DNA from: Lithospermum erythrorhizon
Lineage: Eukaryota > Streptophyta > Magnoliopsida > Boraginales > Boraginaceae
Direction: 5' to 3'
NCBI GenBank assembly: GCA_019722365.1
Contig: JADFUC010000852.1
Coordinates: 1,302,001-1,366,000, forward strand
DNA length: 64,000 nucleotides
The notes below the pieces were generated by a model. That model made no database searches, was not told the origin of the DNA, and saw only the letters and a list, made by a program, of their open reading frames with translations. The translations under genes were made by a program, and so were the position numbers. This document shows, one piece after another, positions 35,290 to 47,717 of this stretch. Numbering within the stretch: the stretch's first letter is position 1; each line of letters starts with the position of its first letter.

Positions 35290-37369
35290 AGGGATTGAGT
35301 TTTTTTTTCACCATGTTCTTCATTAGGAAGTTGAAGCATACTAAAAGTTTTTAGAGTGAAATGTTATCTATTTCTTGTGAATGCGATGATCATACTGGTC
35401 TCGAGTGATTTGTTTCTTTTTTTAGAGGTTATTATTGGATGGTTAATTGTAAAACCTTTTGATTGTTTAGTTGTATGTTGCATTTAGCAATTCAAAGAGC
35501 TTTACTGATAGTCAATCATAAGGTGTGATTATGAATTCTAAGATGTATATGCATTCTGATAGCATTGAAAACTTTTGCAATCCTTTGGAGTTCACGTTGT
35601 TTGCAGGGGTTTCATATTGACGAGGAGCTACCATAGAACCAAAAAGTTTAATAGGCTTTTGTTTGATGAGGCATATGTTGCATCTTCATTCATTCCTGCA
35701 TTTTGTGAACGTGAAGATGTCGCGACTGTGAGATTCTCCTCTCTTTGTTCAAGCTCCATTTTCATCCCAACTACGGAATTTTGTTCTGATGATTGAATGA
35801 TGAACTCAGGTGTCAGGACTAACCACCTTATGAAATTGAATTGGTGTTTGATATAACTTAGAACAAAGTGGAATAGAATGGACTAGGGCGACAAAGTCAT
35901 TTACCCCTCAGTAGTCATTTCATGCTCATAGTTTATAAATTTGAACTTTGTATATTGAGTGATTGCATCATAAGTGCACATGAACCAAAGAATAGGCGTG
36001 CTTAAGGGCGCGAGAAAGAGGGGCAAACACTGGTTTGTGGTCTCGGGCGACAGGAATGTGGTTCTTCAAATCCAATAGATATTTCAGTTCTAGTTATTTT
36101 CCATCTAAAATCTACTTGAACAAACTATTTTGAATGTAATTATGTTAGATATGTTAGCTCCCCTAATCATATCCACCTCCTTGCTACAATTTGCTCTGTT
36201 AAAGTTGGATCATCATGCTAATTACAGTACAACAAAATGCATGCATGAAGAGATGGGGAAATGAAAAAAAGAAAAGAAAAAGGCTTCAATAAAATATACT
36301 GCTACTATGTATTTGAATGTGTCTCTAGAACCATTTGTCTCAAAGAAGTTGGCTAGGCCTTGAACAAGTTTAAACACAATGAGACAAACAGAGGCAGTTT
36401 GTATAATTGGATCCAATATGTCAATAATACTTTTTCTCCATATGTCAAAAGGAGCTGAAACCAACATTATAATAACCCAAATCAGTGACTTTAATAATTT
36501 ACTCCGTATTATTTTTATATATGCTTAAAATCAACATAATATAAAAAAATAGTACTGGTATGACAACATAATATAAAAATGAGATTTGGTCATTGAATCA
36601 TAAAAAACTAAATTTTATTTTTTACACGCATCTGGTATGTTTAATTGCTAGTGGTTAGTGGTTAATAATATGAGAAGTATCCCATATTTGTTGAGCACAA
36701 ACATCTATCTCCTACATTTTTTCCACATCTTTCCTTTCAGTTTGTGATGATGTAGAGATAAAACCTCAAACCAATTAAGAAATTAGGAGAAGTTTAAGGA
36801 ACTTCAAGAGATGGGATTCTTCTAATAAAGCATCTTATACACATATTTAGGCTTTCTGAATGGTTAAAATAACATCATACACTTTCATAATTTTCTCCAC
36901 AAGCATTTCCTACATTTTTTCCACAACTTCCATTTTAGTCTTGTAATAATGTAGAGTTACACACAACCAAAAAAATAGGAGTAGTTTGAGGAATATTCTG
37001 AACATCTTCATCTATTTAACCTGCAATACACACATTATGTTAGTTTAGTTATATCTTTAACCATAGGCAATAGAAGTTTTTATTGACAAAATATTCTCTA
37101 AATGTATTTTTAACTAATAAATGTATAGATGGTAGGCTTTTTTATGTTTTTCTACTTGAATAATAATAAAAGTTAATATAGTTTGAAAATTCTATAATTT
37201 GCACTTATTGTTTCATCCCAAAAAAATCTTAATAACAATATCATTTACTCATATCGACTCATCCAATTTTTTTTTATCATATAATTAATAAGCTCAAATT
37301 GATTTTTGTATCTGTAAGTACAATTTGACGTAGAGAATTACAGATATCGATTACGAAAATATTATTATT
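35290..37369. other. Spacer with a ~200-bp duplicated segment
   Basis: The first few hundred bases probably hold the RING 3' UTR. A phrase TCCTACATTTTTTCCACA recurs near 36713 and 36908, each followed by AATGTAGAG-like sequence, marking a diverged tandem duplication. An 81-codon frame on the minus strand at 36222-36467 is hydrophobic (SVCLIVFKLVQGLANFF) and could be a fragment of an unknown membrane protein. Nothing else was recognised. Confidence 0.45.
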
Positions 37370-39561
37370 ATGACATTATCCATGGAGTATCATGTTTGCA
37401 CCATCATAATTTTTATAAGTTTTTGCATTATTTTTCAACATCATGTCGAAGGTGCTGGAGGAAGTTTCAATAAGAGCTATTATCCCTTATGGGGAACAAA
37501 TCATTTTTCACTAGTTGGAGGAAGTGAAGTTCAACTTCTTTTTGATAATAGTTCAGGTAAGTTGTTGAAGGAGGATCCGTCTCATATTGAATATGTCAAA
37601 TTATATAAGTGGTTTATTAGATTATGAGCTTCATTCATTTATAATCAATTGATTTAGTATGGATCCTTATGTATTCTTAACATGGTATCAGAGTCAAGCC
37701 CCCGTAGTAATGAAGACAAGTGTAACCCAGCCGATGTAAATTCTGACGAAATGTCATGCCGCCGAAGAGGGTTACACGTGAGAAAGAGTGTATATATAAG
37801 CTCTTGGACTACTTCTTCTATTGTCAATTGGTTTTAGAGTGGAATCCCACATATAATTAACATCAGTATATAAATTTAATAAATTTTACTAATTTTATTT
37901 GATTTAACACATAAGATTAGTAGATAATAATAATATGTATTGAAATGAATGGTTAAATTCTAAATATTCTTATGCATGTAGGTTCCGGGTTCACATCAAA
38001 ATTAGTTTATGGATCCGGATCATTTCAAATCAGGATGAAGACATCAAACAAACCTACAAATGGAGTTGTTACAACATTTTATGTAATAAATTTAATTTAT
38101 TTTACACATGTCTCTACTAATCCCACCATAAATGTTACTATCTCCATTTTAAAATGTTTTCTAACATTTAGTCAATCTATATTTGACCAACTTTTTGAAT
38201 TGCTTAACTTTAACTTTATTTGTATCATAATTTTCATATCATTATAATTTCGACATAATATATTTTCATATATATCAATATTTTGTATATCTAAAAAATA
38301 TATTTGTATAAAAATTATAACGAGTCAAATATAAGTTGATCAAATACTCAAAACAAATCTTCAAATTAATTTGAAATGAAAGGAGTATTTATTATATCTT
38401 CAAAATGTTATATTTCTTGTGATGTGTAGTTAAATAATGCTAATTATGGTGAAGACTCAAAGCCACATGATGAAGTTGATTTTGAGATTTTTGGAATAAC
38501 TCCCACCTTGCAAACAAATGTGTTTGCTAGCGATATTGGACAAAGAGAACAAAGATTTCAACTCTGGTTTGATCCCTCCAAAGATTTCCACAGTTACACT
38601 CTCTTATGGAACAATCAACATATATTGTAAGAACAACATGAACTTCTTACTCAATTAACATGTCATATATATGTTTATACAATGGTAGATCCTCTACATC
38701 CTTCACGTGGTATATTTAATTGATTGTACATTCAAAACATCTATGATGCAATCACCTAATCCATGATATATTATGTTGTAAAATATGACACTTGGGAGTT
38801 TGGACATGTAAGAGAAGCAGAGGATTGTTGTCAATAATAAAACAAAATAAATGATTGATTATTCCCATATTGTCTTTTACACTATATTTTTATAAATATT
38901 GAAAATTTATATATACCATGTCACTACAAAAAATATTTTTTGTCCATCTAACAAAATTTAATAAATTTGTATATTACTTAATGAAATTTGATAAACATTA
39001 CTTTTAAGTCATGTCTACATATTTATATGTGATGAAGTAAACAAGTTAGAAATTCATGAATTTTATGTAATATTGTACTATATTTTATTTCTGACTCTTC
39101 TATAGTAAAGTTAATTAAAATGTGGTTTCAGTTATTTTCTTTTTTTTTAGTTATATTGTTCTATATTTTATAATGCTTTGTTTTGATAATTTATTATTTG
39201 GATTTCTTATAGGTTTACTGTGGATGAAATTCCTATAAGAGTATATAAGAGGGTAAAGGGAGTAAATTTTCCAACAACTCCTATGAGAATAGAGGCAAGT
39301 ACATGGCATGCTACTTGGGCAGCAGGAGATGTTGATTGGTCAAAATCACCATTTATCTCCTATTATCAAGGTTTCGACGTTACTGCATGCTCCCCCCCAC
39401 AAAATTGTGCCTCTTCAGAATTGCCATGGAATAAACAAAAGTTCATGGAATTAAGTCCAAAACAACTAGAATTAATGCGGACTTATAGGAACAAGTACAT
39501 GACTTATGATTATTGTAATACAACAGCAAATGCTCATCCCGAATGCAAAGTAAATATATAG
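37370..39561 (+). CDS. XTH: Xyloglucan endotransglucosylase/hydrolase (XTH)
   Basis: Secreted GH16 enzyme that cuts and rejoins wall xyloglucan. Exons 37370-37556, 37982-38082, 38430-38626 and 39213-39561 join in frame to 277 residues, close to the usual ~290. A signal peptide covers residues ~1-27. The catalytic motif [10 protein letters not shown] gives nucleophile E111, D113 and acid/base E115. The common HDEIDFEFLG consensus is slightly changed. The glycosylation sequence that usually follows (N-x-T-G) is absent; ITPTLQTN follows directly. Other family marks are [39 protein letters not shown] and the C-terminal Cys-rich tail (YDYCN...HPEC). A broken tandem copy lies 1 kb downstream. Intron 1 holds a TRIM-like remnant. 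Confidence 0.92.
37660..37863 (+). mobile_element. TRIM-like LTR remnant in intron 1 of XTH
   Basis: TTAACA followed by TGGTATCAGAG, near 37677, is the LTR end plus initiator-tRNA-Met primer site used by copia and TRIM elements. About 100 bp on, GAAAGAGTGTATATATAAGC leads to TTGGTTTTAGAGTGGAATCC and ATTAACA, as in a second LTR end. There is no coding interior. The left LTR is mostly missing. Confidence 0.5.
38119..38393. mobile_element. Possible degraded MITE in intron 2 of XTH
   Basis: The left end TTACTATCTCCATTTTAAAA and the right end AATTTGAAATGAAAGGAGTA are imperfect inverted repeats at TA sites. The interior is AT-rich. This is weaker than the other MITE calls. Confidence 0.35.
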
Positions 39562-40570
39562 AGCAACGATGAGTATATGTACCACCAAATTTTTATATAA
39601 TTATAGAAAACTATATATACACAAAATAAATGTAATGAGAAACACTTATTATATGTGCGACAAAACATTATATTATTATAAATATCAATATTTGAGACTG
39701 TAATTGATAATAATCTCGATTTACTATACTCTATTAAACATTCTCTCCTAACTACTTTTGTTATTATTTTTCTGGTTGATCATCTCGGAGATAATAAATT
39801 ATTGATTGTTTCTCGTTATGTTATGATGATTAAAAGTGTGAAACTATCACACTAACGGATCCTCGAAGTCCTACACAAGATAATATGCATGACGCGATAT
39901 TAGTGAAGCTTAATTACTAATTTGCCCTAAAAATGGCATGTGTTAGACCCGTGACCCTGAATTGGCGTTCTTCATGAGTCATGACGACAGGAGTGAAAGT
40001 GTAATTCTTTTAAAGTTGAGTGAGTGAGTAGGTCCTTTTAATTTATGAGTGGGTCAATGAAAATTTTGGCGAAACATATATGATGGTTCGAGGCATTAGT
40101 CCTTTCTTATAACATTAGCAATAGACAAAGTTAGTTTCATTTACAATAGGCTCTAAATTTAGAAAAAAAAATTGTAAAATATAAAATATATTACAATGGA
40201 TACATTGTATGTATTTTTTCAATCTAAAATGATTATTTCTAAAGTGTAAGATATAAATTTCACTCCTGCTTAATGAAATCAAAAACCCCAATTTCCTTTG
40301 TTTATATTAATTTGAATTTGAACACTTGTAATCAATCTTGTCATTTGACAAGTGTGTATAGCCGTCTAAATAAATGCACGCGTTGTACTTACTATTTTCA
40401 TCCAATAAATATTAATAATAAAAAACTATCTATGGATATTTACTTATACAATAATTTTTTACCAAAGAGCTCAAAATAATTGTGTATTTATAAATGCAAT
40501 TATTTGAAATACATACCAGCAACAAATAACGTTGAGAAATTATCTATGAAATAACATTGAGAAATTATCT
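39562..40570. other. Spacer between the XTH gene and its broken copy
   Basis: Nothing beyond the 3' UTR of XTH is supported. A small tandem duplication of a GTTGAGAAATTATCTATGAA-like unit at about 40530-40575 ends on the start codon of the downstream copy. An open frame at 40273-40479 is AT-rich and unrecognised. Confidence 0.5.
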
Positions 40571-41662
40571 ATGAAATTTCTTACCCACATCATCTTTGTT
40601 TGTGTTCTTTTTTACATTTTTCTTCAACACTTCGTTGAAGGTGATGAAGGTAGTTTCAAGCAGAACTATTATCCATTATTCGGATTAATTAGATCATTTA
40701 TCGCTGGTTGGAGAAAATGAAGTTCAATTTCGCCTGGACGAAACTTCAGGTCATATTATCAATTTAGGAACTTGTACTAATAATTTATTTGGTTTTCAAA
40801 CATGGCATTATTAGTAAATAAAAATATATATTAAAATGATTAAACAAAATTTGAAATGTTCTTTGAATGTAGGCTCTGGATTTAGGTCAAACTTTAGCTT
40901 TGGATCAGGATCCTTTCAAATGAGGATGAAGATATCAGAAAATAATTCAGATGGACTTGTTACAACATTTTATGTAATCAAATTCATTTACTTTTTAGTA
41001 CATATAACTATTGCGACCATACATATTTTTATTAGTTATTCAAATTTAATTTGCTACTCTTCATTAATGTTTAGAACGAATTGTGATGTGCAGCTAACTA
41101 ATCTTGTTGACGGTGACTACTCAAAACCACATGATGAAATTGACTTTGAATTTATCTTGACAAAAGGAATATTATTGCAAACAAATTTATTTTCCAATGA
41201 TAGAGGAAATAGAGAACAAAGGTTTCACCTTTGGTTTGATCCTTCCAAAGATTTTCACACTTACGAAATCTTGTGGAACTACCAACAAATAGTGTAAGAA
41301 TAACAAATAAATTACCCATTTAATTAACATATGTAACATAGGTTTTTTGTGGATAAAATTCCTATAAGAGTATACAAGAAGGCAGACAAAATAAATATTC
41401 CATCAAATCCTATGATAATATATGCAACCATATGGAATGGTACTTGGGCTGGAATGGAACTATTGATTGGTCTAAAGCACCATTTATCGCCTATTGTCAA
41501 GATTTAAATAAAATTACTGCATTATTGTTATCTTCACAGATTAATGGAATCAAAAAATTTATGAGACTAATTAACAAAAACAAATGAGATATTATAGGAA
41601 TCGCTTCATGTATTATGATTGTGTGCAAGAAGACCATAAAATCTTCTGTCCCAGATATTCGT
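40571..41662 (+). pseudogene. XTH pseudogene, tandem copy of the upstream gene
   Basis: Same four-exon plan as the gene at 37.4 kb. Exon 1 starts MKFLTHIIFVCVLFYIFLQH (a signal peptide) but breaks near 40685, where about four extra bases shift the frame before VGENEVQF. Exon 2 (from about 40873) and exon 3 (about 41094-41295) are open and keep the catalytic motif HDEIDFEF and [16 protein letters not shown]. Exon 4 (from about 41342) starts well (FFVDKIPIRVYKK), loses frame after GTWAG and then meets stops. The C-terminal Tyr/Cys-rich tail is only traceable. No functional product is expected. Confidence 0.9.
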
Positions 41663-41854
41663 AATGTATGAAAATGATGATTAATAATAATATGCAAAAC
41701 AATTATCAAGCTATTAAATTTAATATTTATCATTGTGTTGTTTAACGTCAAAAAAACTGCAACAAAATCCCAAGATAAATTAAAGCTATGGATATTACAA
41801 AATCAATTTATTTGATATTTTTGTTTTTCCCAAAAAGTGTAGAAATCATTAAAT

Positions 41855-42060
41855 ACTGGCGGCAGCCCGAGGTTATGTCTGGGATTACAAGGGGAGGTGA
41901 ATCGGGATGTACCTCAGCCCCAGTTGAGGACAGAGGCAGCTAAGCAAACTGTCTGATTACGCCACTAAACCACTTTAATACGAGATTACGCCACTGCCGT
42001 GACTCCGTATAGCATGAAGAGAGTAAGAGGTCTTGACGCGCTCTCGCTGGTTGCATATCA
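41855..42060. other. Unexplained GC-richer block
   Basis: About 200 bp with near-balanced composition inside very AT-rich DNA. It contains a repeated phrase GATTACGCCACT (near 41956 and 41985) and the pieces GGCGGCAGCCCGAGG and GACGCGCTCTCGCTGG at its ends. No open frame. Read in reverse, GTGGTTTAGTGGCG faintly recalls a pol III box A, but no convincing box B was found. The origin is unknown. Confidence 0.4.
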
Positions 42061-44473
42061 AATTTTGACCATCAATTACTTGATATTATATGCAAAATTA
42101 AAAGGAAATGATATTTAAACACTACTAAAAAAGGAGCATTTATGACAAAAATAAAACTACCACATAAATGTCAAAAGGTATGAGACATTAGATAGATTCG
42201 ACACCCAATAATCAAGACCATAAATAATACGGGTCAAAATTTCGCAGCAAGATATTTCCAGCAAAAATAGTATGAAGCTGCTTTGTGATGTTGTTACTAA
42301 AGATTTACCTCGAAAATTTCTTGCCTTAAGAACGTCAAAGTATTTTTTTCCAGATAAAATAGAATAACAATATGTCACTAAAACGTCACAATATTTGTCA
42401 ACATATGACGTAATTATGAGGTTATGCTCATAATCCTAATCACTACCAAGAAAAATTCGAATTCTAATACATTAACAAATCCAAAGATTTTGTGTGTAAC
42501 ATGATTGTGGCGTAAATAAAATTATCATTATTAATTATTATTTATGTATCATTAGTTTGACGTAATGCACAAAATATTTAATATAATAAAAAGATATACC
42601 AACTAAATCTAAGAACACTAATATCCATAAAATTTCATATCTACATTAATTCTAATAATATGATAATAAATTCCATACCAACATTTAAATTAGCTTAATA
42701 TTATCATATAAACAATAACTTGTTTCAATTTTTCCAACCATACACTTATTAGACTAATAAATAAATACTCCGTATTAATTTGTGGTTAAAGTTTGATATA
42801 AAAACGAAATCAAATTATATATAAATATGTGCAAAAAGATATATCTGTAAATCGGGGTTTAAGGGTATTGGGTGGCATACAATAAATACTTTGGCTATCA
42901 AGAAATCCTTTCTATTCGAGTCCGATTGATGTAGAATAATTGTGTGTTGGATTGCCAGATTGAGCGGAACAGGATACACGGGTAACAATGGGCAGCCCAG
43001 GCTAACAGATCTCTTCCTCTCCTCTCCATCTCATCTGAAAATTCTCAGTTTTTCATTTTTCAAATTCTTGATTTTGGAACACTCAATTTGTTGAGAATAT
43101 ATATAGTTTTGTCAGTTTTTGATTTTTCATGGTTATGGTGGAAATACAAATTGATTTTGGTGATACAAAGCGTGGTGGACTCTTAAACTCACTTAAAGCT
43201 TGAATTTTTATCAAGTTGTTCTTATTTTCAGGTATCAAAACTGTTATTGTTACTTCATCTAATTCACATAATTGAATAGATAGCTTATTTGGGTAAACTT
43301 AACTTTGTTAAAAAATGCTATTTTATCAATAAAAATGCTATTTTTATCCAATATGTTTGATAAAAATTGCATTTTTATTGCTTCAGTTGATTAAGTTCAT
43401 TAGTTTAATTTGATTTCAGAATACATAATGTGAAAATTGGAAATAGGATATGTTTTGTTTGATGGGTTTTAGCATGATTTGATGATTTGGAATTTGATGG
43501 GTTTAAACTGTTTTAGGAAAATTTGGAGTTCAATATATCAACTAAGCTCATTTGATGATTGAGTTTTGGATGTTGTATTTGTTCATACTTCAACTTGAAG
43601 GGTTTTTTAGGTGTAATAATCTTGATGAAGATGTTGAATAATTCAGATCATGATATGTTGATATGATTTTATATAGTGGGTAGACCCACAGTTGTGAATA
43701 GCGTTTAGCGGTCCGTATAGGCGACGCTCCAAAAATCAGCTATTTTCTGCATCTCTATGTAGCGTTACGGTGTTACGGTACCGCTACATGCTGCTATTTA
43801 CCGACCACACATATATATTAGAAATGATGATATCTTCTTTTTGTTTTGTTACCATTACTGCCATTGCCTATTTAGATATGATGAGTAGTACTGTAGTAGG
43901 GGTTTGAGTGGAGTCTTGTTATCCTTCTTTGAGAGTTTGAGCCTTCAAGTTCCTATATACCTGCTATAATATGCAAATAATTTTTAACTATTCGAGGTTT
44001 TGTGGCAACCATATACCGTTACTTGTAACGAAGTGGTACATTTAGAATGGTTTCCCTACCTTCTGCCTTGTAACTTATTATTCAGATATAGATTAGTACA
44101 ACATCATATTATACTAATCTCTCTTGGGTTGCTCTTCTCTAATTTAGACAATTTTTTCCCTGCAAGTTAGTCACTATCACGAATCGTAGGTGGGATCTAT
44201 TGTTTAATGATATATACGAGTTAAGATTCAGAACCTACTCTTTTTATTTTTTCTGATTCTTTGTCTCCTAATATTGATTTTGCATCTAAATTGTGTTACA
44301 TGGGCTATCGAATTGAAATTGATAAAACAAAATCTTCAACAGGCAAAACAACTGTGCAAAGCTAAACATAACACGGAACACAGTGGACTCGAAAGGGGTG
44401 GATTCTGCTGCTGTCGTAGTCATCAGATTCAAGTCCCAAATAACATTGATAGGGGTGTATCTGTGATTGTCAA
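42061..44473. other. Spacer and PIG-T leader region, with a small MITE-like element
   Basis: A CACTACTAAAAAAGG motif near 42121 recalls a CACTA-element end but has no inverted partner. A pyrimidine-rich patch at 43010-43040 (CTCTTCCTCTCCTCTCCATC) probably lies near the PIG-T transcription start, which implies a leader intron before 44474. At about 43687-43810 an element with ends TTGTGAATAGCG and TGCTATTTACCGAC, rich in AGCG, looks like a small hAT-type MITE. No further gene seen. Confidence 0.4.
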
Positions 44474-47400
44474 ATGTCACGCTTACAATACTTATTCTTA
44501 GTGATATTTCTATTATTTTTTGTCTCCAAATCTAAAGCAAAAGAAGAGCTTGAAGCAGAAGAAGAGTTCTCAGAAGCGTTATTGTTAAGGCCATTACCTG
44601 ATCGCAAAGTCTTAGCCCACTTTCATTTCCAAATAAGTGTTCCTCCTACTCAGACCTATGTTCGCCACCACCATCTGTTTCCCAAATCCATCTACCAACT
44701 GGTAATTACTGCTTCCTTTTTTGCATCAAATTATGATATGTTTTCTGGCTTTCACTTAATTCGTTAAACCCATGTTGTGGCTTTCTGGGTGTTGTCTAAT
44801 TTGCATATGATGCAGTTTGTTTAATTATTCCATTGAGTTTCAGGTTTTGTCTTAGGAGGTTAGTTTAAGACTAAGATAGATACTTTAGAATACTCAATTC
44901 TCTGTATTAAATTTGTTTTTATTTTGAGTTGAAAGTAGCATTCGTAGCTCAAATTGTTGATTGACTTTGTTCCAGGATCCTAAAAAGAAATATGAACATG
45001 TTAATATTACTAGTCATTTTGTTGATTAATGTATTGGAAAGTCATTGGAACTTATAGTTTTGCAACAACATTACCAGGTTCAGAAATTCCGCATTAGGGA
45101 GTTGGAGTTATCTTTTACACAAGGTCGATGGAATTATGAACGTTGGGGTGGATATGACCCCATATCGAGCAGTGTTGCAAAGCCTCCAGGGGTAGAGTTG
45201 TGGGCTGCATTTGATGTCCCTAAAAATCAGGTTGATTCTTCATGGAAAAATTTGACGCACGCACTTTCTGGGCTGTTCTGTGCTTCGATCAACTTCTTGG
45301 AGGATTCTACTACATATTCTTCTCCTGAGTGGACCTTCAGGCACTCTGGAAACAGTTTGAGATATGGTACATTACCACGTGAGGCTGTTTGTACTGAGAA
45401 TCTTACCCCTTGGCTGAAGTTGCTTCCTTGCCGTGACAAAGCAGGTCTTGCTGCACTAATGGACAGACCATCTATCTACAGAGGATCATATCACTCTCAG
45501 AAATTGCATATGACAGTAAAAGAATATGGTGCAGTTGAATCGAATTCTGGCATTATTCTTCAACAGACACTGTCAGTTGTTCTTCAACCTCCAAACTTGG
45601 GGATTCCTAGTAAATCAAAATTACAACCAAGTTGGTCTCTCAGCTCTCTATTTGGTAGGGAAGTCAGTGGAAAATGCATTCTTTCCAAGTCCAGCCATGT
45701 CTATATTCAGTTTGAACAGAATTTAGTTTCTGAACTGAAAAGATTAGAGGAAGCGACTAAAGCATCAAACTCTGAACTACTTTCTTCTGGTTTCTCTTCG
45801 AATAATCCAAGTTTTGAATTATCAGTTTCTCCGAACAGAGTAATTGAAGAAGTTGCAAGCTCAGACGAGGGCACATCTGTACTTTTCGAATTTTCAGTTG
45901 ATCATTACAGAGACTTAAAGCCATTTGATTTAAAGCTAAACTGGAAGCTGCCCGCATCTTGGTCATGTGAGCAGGCACCTTTTCATGTTAGCAGGTTTCT
46001 TATGGGAAGCGGAAATGAAAGAGGTGCTATAGCAATTTCCTTGACATCCACCGGAAAGAATGTTTATAAGCAGGGTGCTACTGAGGGTGGGGTTTGTCAT
46101 TTCAGAGTTAATATCTTCCAATTCGTGCCTTGGTATGTTAAGGTGTACTATCATACTCTGAGAATATATACAGACGAACAACTACAGCCTGCTGAAGGTT
46201 TAGTAGAAAAAATGCGTGTATCTCCTTCAGAAGATAAGGTTTCGCCTGGTGTAATGGAAATGGTTCTGAAACTATCTTGTGGGGTGAAGACAGCTGCATT
46301 AACCTTAGAGTTTGATAAGGTAAGAGATTTTGATTATATAACTGTCCTTTGTGGGCATACATACTTCTGCAATCCTAATTTTTCATTATCTGACTTCCCA
46401 TTGAAAGGGTGTGCTTGTTTGAATGGTGTACTTTCATAATCACAACCAATTGAGACATTTTGAGTGATGTTTCATTTCTGATGTGCCATTAAAACTGTAG
46501 TTTCTGTTGAAGGATCTTTTTCCTCTTCTTTAATTTACTTTGAATTTTTCTGCAGGGTTTTCTGCACATAGATGAATACCCCCCAGATGCTAACCAGGGA
46601 TTTGACATCCCTTCAGCTTTAGTTAATTTCGCTGACTTCCAAACTAAAATGCATTTTGTTGAGGATGATTCTTTGGAGAATGCACCTATCTTATCTAACT
46701 TGAAGGTAACGGGTTTGGACTTTGGATAATAGATCCTGAAGCGTTTTCCAGCTTATGTTCATATGTTGATCTTTTCAATCTTAAATCAACATGCAGGAAA
46801 CAAGACCTGTCCTGGCATACACAGAAGTTCTACTTGTGCCTCTGACCACTCCTGATTTTAGCATGCCGTACAATGTCATCACTATTACATGCACTGTATT
46901 TGCCCTTTATTTTGGATCCCTTCTTAATGCATTGCAAAGGCGTATTGGTGAGGAAGAACGACTGTTAAAGGACAAAGGTAATAGCTCCTGCCAATAAATC
47001 TTCAAAAGTTCTTAAATTATCCCTTAAAAATAGTTATTATGACCAGTTAAAAAAATAACAGGATTGCTCTTGGGAGTCTCATTATGTTTATCTCGGCTCT
47101 AATGAATTAGTGTATCTGTCTATTGAATTAATAGTCCTGGAAATGTTAGATGGAATAAACTGTAACGTTGAATTGCCTATATTCCAATTGGAAAGAAAGG
47201 ATAACTTTTGGTTGGCGTTTTGTGTGAGTCCACCAGTTTGATTAGTGAGAGAATTTCGGCGTGGCACCTATGACCTACTTCCATGATTGATATAGATAAA
47301 TCTTTTTATTGGACCCCATAGAAATGCTTTGCATGAAATAAAATAGAGAGCCCTCCAGTGAAGAAAGAAGTTACTTTCAGGACTCGCATCAACGACAACT

Positions 47401-47717
47401 GTTACAGTTGGTATGTTCTGAGATACCAGCCCCTACTATAATAATCACTGCGGACCTGATTGTCTTTCTATAGTAACATACTTTCTCCATTAATGGTTGT
47501 AACTTTTATATGCTTGCTTCATCTCTTTGCAGAACGACGTAAAGGTCCATTGACTATGTTACTTTCTAGGCTCTCTGCAAAGTTGAGAGGAAAGCCGATA
47601 GAGCCACTTGAACTATCTTCATCTTCAACTTCGTCCCACCTGGTGAGTCGTAAGCTAATTTTGAAAATATTATTAGTTGCTGGGGTAGCTGCCATTTGGC
47701 AGTTCTATTTGGAATGA
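44474..47717 (+). CDS. PIGT: GPI transamidase subunit PIG-T (Gpi16 family)
   Basis: ER-membrane subunit of the complex that attaches GPI anchors to proteins. Exons 44474-44701, 45078-46319, 46556-46705, 46797-46977 and 47533-47717 join in frame to 661 residues, close to the family's ~650. A signal peptide occupies about residues 1-22. The conserved segments are [86 protein letters not shown] and [18 protein letters not shown] transmembrane helix at about 563-585 ([18 protein letters not shown]) follows [10 protein letters not shown] basic segment and a second hydrophobic stretch end the protein. Nothing is broken. Confidence 0.95.

Noticed and set aside
42119..42460. CACTA transposon ends
   Set aside because: CACTACTAAAAAAGG and CACTACCAAGAAAAA are in the same orientation, with no inverted partner; probably chance or unrelated fragments.
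44274..44501. Separate small gene overlapping the PIG-T start
   Set aside because: It lies in the presumed PIG-T leader, overlaps the start codon in another frame and resembles nothing known.
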